From: Gammaproteobacteria bacterium
Lineage (GTDB): Bacteria; Pseudomonadota; Gammaproteobacteria; SZUA-229
Length of the DNA stretch: 7,217 nt
NCBI GenBank assembly: GCA_024278435.1
Contig: JAJRTD010000189.1
Coordinates: 1 to 7,217, forward strand
Reading direction: 5' to 3'
The translations under genes and the position numbers were made by a program. Numbering within the stretch: position 1 is the stretch's first letter; every line of letters begins with the position of its first letter. Below are positions 5,147 through 7,217 of this stretch, in pieces. Under the pieces are notes generated by a model. It was not told the origin of the DNA, ran no database searches, and saw only the letters and a list, made by a program, of their open reading frames with translations.

Positions 5147-6669
5147 CCTAGTAACGCCGGCAGGGCATCGATGACATCAGACGCCAGTAATCCACGGGTT
5201 TTTTCCTGTGTCACACGATCTGCTGCGCCAGCATGCAGGCAGACTGCCAGTTCTACCCTGTCACTGTCACTGCCAGTGTTGATCGATTTACCCTGTGCCA
5301 GCAGGGCAACCACGATACCGCTTAACACATCACCCATACCCGGCGTTGCCATGGCGGCACTGCCACGATTGCAGACCTTCAGTTTATTACCATCAAAAAT
5401 CAATGAACCGGAACCTTTTAGCACCACGGTGCAGGAACCGGCATCAGTAAACAGGGCATGCAACTGTTTTACCGCCTGAAAACGGTTTTTCTGGATATCT
5501 GCAGCGCTGATGTTTTCCGGTTTTGAGCGGGATAACAGGCGGGCAGCTTCACCCGGATGCGGCGTAAGCACCAGCGCAGAAGTAATAACGGTGTCATGTG
5601 CCGCGATGAGGTTTAATGCATCGGCATCGATAACCATCGGTTTATTTAACTGGATACAGTGCTGCAACAGGCTTAAAGCCCAGTCATCCTGGCCAAGTCC
5701 CATACCCACAGCAACATGGCTTATACTTGCCAGAAAATCCTGTTTAAACAGGTCATCGATTGAATCTGCATTGCCGGTTTTAACCATGGCTTCCGGCACG
5801 GCACTGCAGACCGCCTGCAGGTTCTGTGGCCGGGTAACGACAGTAACCAGCCCTGCCCCGGCACGTAAAGCCGCTCTTGCCGCCAGAATGACCGCCCCCG
5901 GCATGCCGCTGTTGCCGCCGGCAATCAGCACATGGCCAAAGCAGCCCTTATGCGAAGAGGCTTTTCGTGGCGGTAGCCGCTGCAGATCAATATCCTGAAT
6001 CAGCTGCGCATCTGCATTCAGCGCAGAATACAGCTCCGCTGGCAGCGCCAGGTCATCGAATACGATTTCACCACAGACATCCTTGCCCTGGGCGGTAAAC
6101 ATGCCCTGCTTCAAGCCAATAAAACACACCGTGCGCTCGGCCTGGATCGCCGTGCCGGCAATCGCGCCGGTATCCGCATACAGTCCCGAGGGAATATCGA
6201 CCGAAATAACCGGCTTGCCCGAACGGTTTACCGCATCAATCCACTTTGCCCATTCAGCGGATACTTCACGCTGCAGGCCCGTGCCCAGCAGGGCATCGAC
6301 AATAATGCCGGCCTTTTTTATATAGGCCATGTCCGGCTGATAATTCTGCCCGACTTCACACCAGGCAAGATACGCCTGGCGGGCTTCGTTCTGCAGTTTT
6401 TCTGGATCAATCAGGCTGACCACGCTGACATCATAGTCCGCCTGGCGTAGCAGCCTGGCCACCACGTAACCATCGCCGGCGTTATTCCCCGCACCACACA
6501 GAACCAGGATATTCTTACAGCGCGAATATTTCGTGTGGATGAGATCAAACACCGCCCTGCCGGCACGCTGCATTAATTCATAGGCAGGAATGTCGTACTG
6601 GTTAATGGCAAGCTGTTCGAGTTGAACGACCGAGGCGACACGATAGAGTTTGTCTGGCAGATTTGTCAT
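5143..6669 (-). CDS. nnr: Bifunctional NAD(P)H-hydrate repair enzyme Nnr (epimerase + ADP-dependent dehydratase)
   Basis: This enzyme repairs the damaged cofactors NADHX and NADPHX. The N-terminal domain interconverts the R and S epimers, and the C-terminal domain dehydrates the S form using ADP. In 508-aa numbering, the epimerase half shows GAGNNAGDGYVVAR at 59-72, VDALLGTGL at 124-132 and DIPSGL at 158-163. The dehydratase half (ribokinase-like fold) shows GHVLIAGGNSGMPGA at 245-259, RAGAGLVTV at 269-277, VIDADALNL at 346-354, LTPHPGEAARL at 368-378, GSAAMATPGMGDVLSGI at 436-452 and HAGAAD at 479-484. Length and motifs are complete. The ATG at 6669 is preferred because GAGGA lies 13 bases upstream and the protein then starts like its relatives. 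The frame extends ten codons to a TTG at 6699 with no ribosome-binding site. It is the first gene of the nnr-tsaE-amiB operon; its promoter should lie between 6670 and the repeat array but is not obvious. Confidence 0.96.
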   Translation of the reverse strand: MTNLPDKLYRVASVVQLEQLAINQYDIPAYELMQRAGRAVFDLIHTKYSRCKNILVLCGAGNNAGDGYVVARLLRQADYDVSVVSLIDPEKLQNEARQAYLAWCEVGQNYQPDMAYIKKAGIIVDALLGTGLQREVSAEWAKWIDAVNRSGKPVISVDIPSGLYADTGAIAGTAIQAERTVCFIGLKQGMFTAQGKDVCGEIVFDDLALPAELYSALNADAQLIQDIDLQRLPPRKASSHKGCFGHVLIAGGNSGMPGAVILAARAALRAGAGLVTVVTRPQNLQAVCSAVPEAMVKTGNADSIDDLFKQDFLASISHVAVGMGLGQDDWALSLLQHCIQLNKPMVIDADALNLIAAHDTVITSALVLTPHPGEAARLLSRSKPENISAADIQKNRFQAVKQLHALFTDAGSCTVVLKGSGSLIFDGNKLKVCNRGSAAMATPGMGDVLSGIVVALLAQGKSINTGSDSDRVELAVCLHAGAADRVTQEKTRGLLASDVIDALPALLG

Positions 6670-6717
6670 GGGGGTTATTTTATCCTCAAATGAAGTCAAA
6701 TCCGCGATTATTCGTCA

Positions 6718-6882
6718 GCAAATAACACGAAAGACGCGAAATTGTTTGTCATTCTGCATGTAGCGCAGCGAAATGAAGAATCCTGTTGCCCTGGATACCG
6801 CTAAGATCCTTCACATAAAACGTTCAGGATGACAGGCCATTAAAATACTCGTGTTTTTATTTGCGTCTTTCGCCTTATTTGC
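6718..6882. repeat. Inverted arms bracketing the first palindromic element
   Basis: The segment 6718-6742 (GCAAATAA, CA, CGAAAGACGC, GAAAT) is a near reverse complement of 6859-6882, which carries ATTTGCGTCTTTCG and CCTTATTTGC. The arms differ by two bases and a one-base gap over 24-25 positions. The first 86-bp palindrome lies inside, so the full structure is a nested palindrome of about 165 bp. The right-hand arm is part of the tandem linker, while the left-hand arm is only about 50 bp from the nnr start. Confidence 0.65.
6748..6833. repeat. Palindromic intergenic element, copy 1
   Basis: The ends are GTCATTCTGCATGT and ACGTTCAGGATGAC. The inner part carries TAGCGCAGCGAAATGAAG and CCGCTAAGATCCTTC, which pair partly as GAAG.ATC with GATCCTTC. 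The whole can fold as a long imperfect hairpin. Elements with the GTCATTCTGA...AGCGAAGAATC look are dispersed in many bacterial genomes (general knowledge). This copy has one more mismatch in its left arm than copy 2. Confidence 0.85.
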
Positions 6883-6952
6883 GGACAGTTGTTGTGGTGC
6901 GCTGTGCGCAGCCTACCGAAACTGTGCGACCCAGTGCGCAGTGGTTGACTTT

Positions 6953-7039
6953 GTCATTCTGAATGTAGCGCAGCGAAATGAAGAATCCTGTTTTCCCTGG
7001 ATACCGCTAAGATCCTTCACATGAAACGTTCAGGATGAC
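6953..7039. repeat. Palindromic intergenic element, copy 2
   Basis: The ends are GTCATTCTGAATGT and ACGTTCAGGATGAC. They pair over 14 positions with only two T/C differences, which become U-G wobbles in plus-strand RNA. It is one base longer than copy 1 at the TTTTCCC stretch in the middle, and otherwise nearly identical to it. Confidence 0.88.
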
Positions 7040-7158
7040 TGGCTATTAAAACATTCGTGTTTTTATTTGAGTCTTTCGCCTTATTTGCGGACAGTTGTTG
7101 TGATGCGCGGTGCGCAGCCTACCGGAACTGTGCGATCCAGTGCGCAGTGGCTGACTTT

Positions 7159-7217
7159 GTCATTCTGAATGTAGCGCAGCGAAATGAAGAATCCTGTTTT
7201 CCCTGGATACCGCTAAG
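7159..7217. repeat. Palindromic intergenic element, copy 3 (cut by window end)
   Basis: The first 59 bases match copy 2 throughout, through GGATACCGCTAAG. The right arm lies outside the window. Confidence 0.88.

Larger units (their letters stand above)
6748..7217. repeat. Tandem repeat array, period about 205-206 bp, 2.3 units visible
   Basis: The unit starts GTCATTCTG at 6748, 6953 and 7159. Each unit is an 86-87 bp palindromic element plus a linker of about 119 bp containing ATTTG(C/A)GTCTTTCGCC, CTTATTTGCGGACAGTTG, TGCGCAGCCTACCG and CCAGTGCGCAGTGG. Units differ by scattered substitutions and a one-base indel, so the duplications are not brand new. The array runs off the right edge and the total copy number is unknown. 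No reading frame or transposase is seen in it. Confidence 0.92.

Noticed and set aside
5510..5998. Plus-strand frame of 162 codons opposite nnr
   Set aside because: It lies wholly opposite well-conserved nnr motifs; it is an antisense shadow of a real gene.
6748..7217. Repeat array as a CRISPR
   Set aside because: The repeats are about 86 bp with conserved linkers of about 119 bp; there are no short unique spacers and no cas gene.

Overview
The window reads as chromosomal DNA of a gammaproteobacterium. The main evidence is the gene order nnr-tsaE-amiB on the minus strand, which is the first half of the E. coli superoperon nnr-tsaE-amiB-mutL-miaA-hfq. The cell-wall amidase also has the AMIN + Amidase_3 + LysM layout common in gammaproteobacterial AmiB/AmiC proteins. 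The genus cannot be named from the sequence. All six supported genes lie on the minus strand, so transcription runs from high to low coordinates.

Right part (about 6700-7217, upstream of nnr): no gene. It holds a tandem array with a period of about 205-206 bp. Each unit carries an 86-87 bp imperfect palindrome followed by a linker of about 119 bp. Two full palindromes and the start of a third are visible, and the array runs off the right edge.

Middle (3215-6669): a housekeeping operon. nnr encodes bifunctional NAD(P)H-hydrate repair and overlaps tsaE by four bases (GTGA). tsaE encodes the ATPase of tRNA t6A synthesis. After 135 bp comes amiB, a Tat-exported, LysM-tailed septal amidase. A clear Rho-independent terminator follows amiB at 3148-3173, so the mutL-miaA-hfq half of the classical operon is not attached here.

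Left part (1-2423): a cassette of three exported proteins of the DUF11 / 'conserved repeat domain' type. A 388-aa protein (1257-2423) is followed after nine bases by a 168-aa single-domain protein (741-1247). After a 434-bp gap comes a third protein (1-306) that runs off the left edge. The first and third are paralogues in their N-terminal 100 residues. The gap before the third gene is odd: it carries a 20-bp-arm inverted repeat framed by a diverged direct repeat, and it is open in frame with that gene for 131 codons. The cassette is probably transcribed from the AT-rich 2424-3147 intergenic region, which also contains two palindromes that could be operators.

No tRNA, rRNA, CRISPR array, transposase or phage gene was seen. 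The most unusual material is the surface-protein cassette placed where mutL would be expected, the structured in-frame leader of its third gene, and the tandem palindrome array upstream of nnr.
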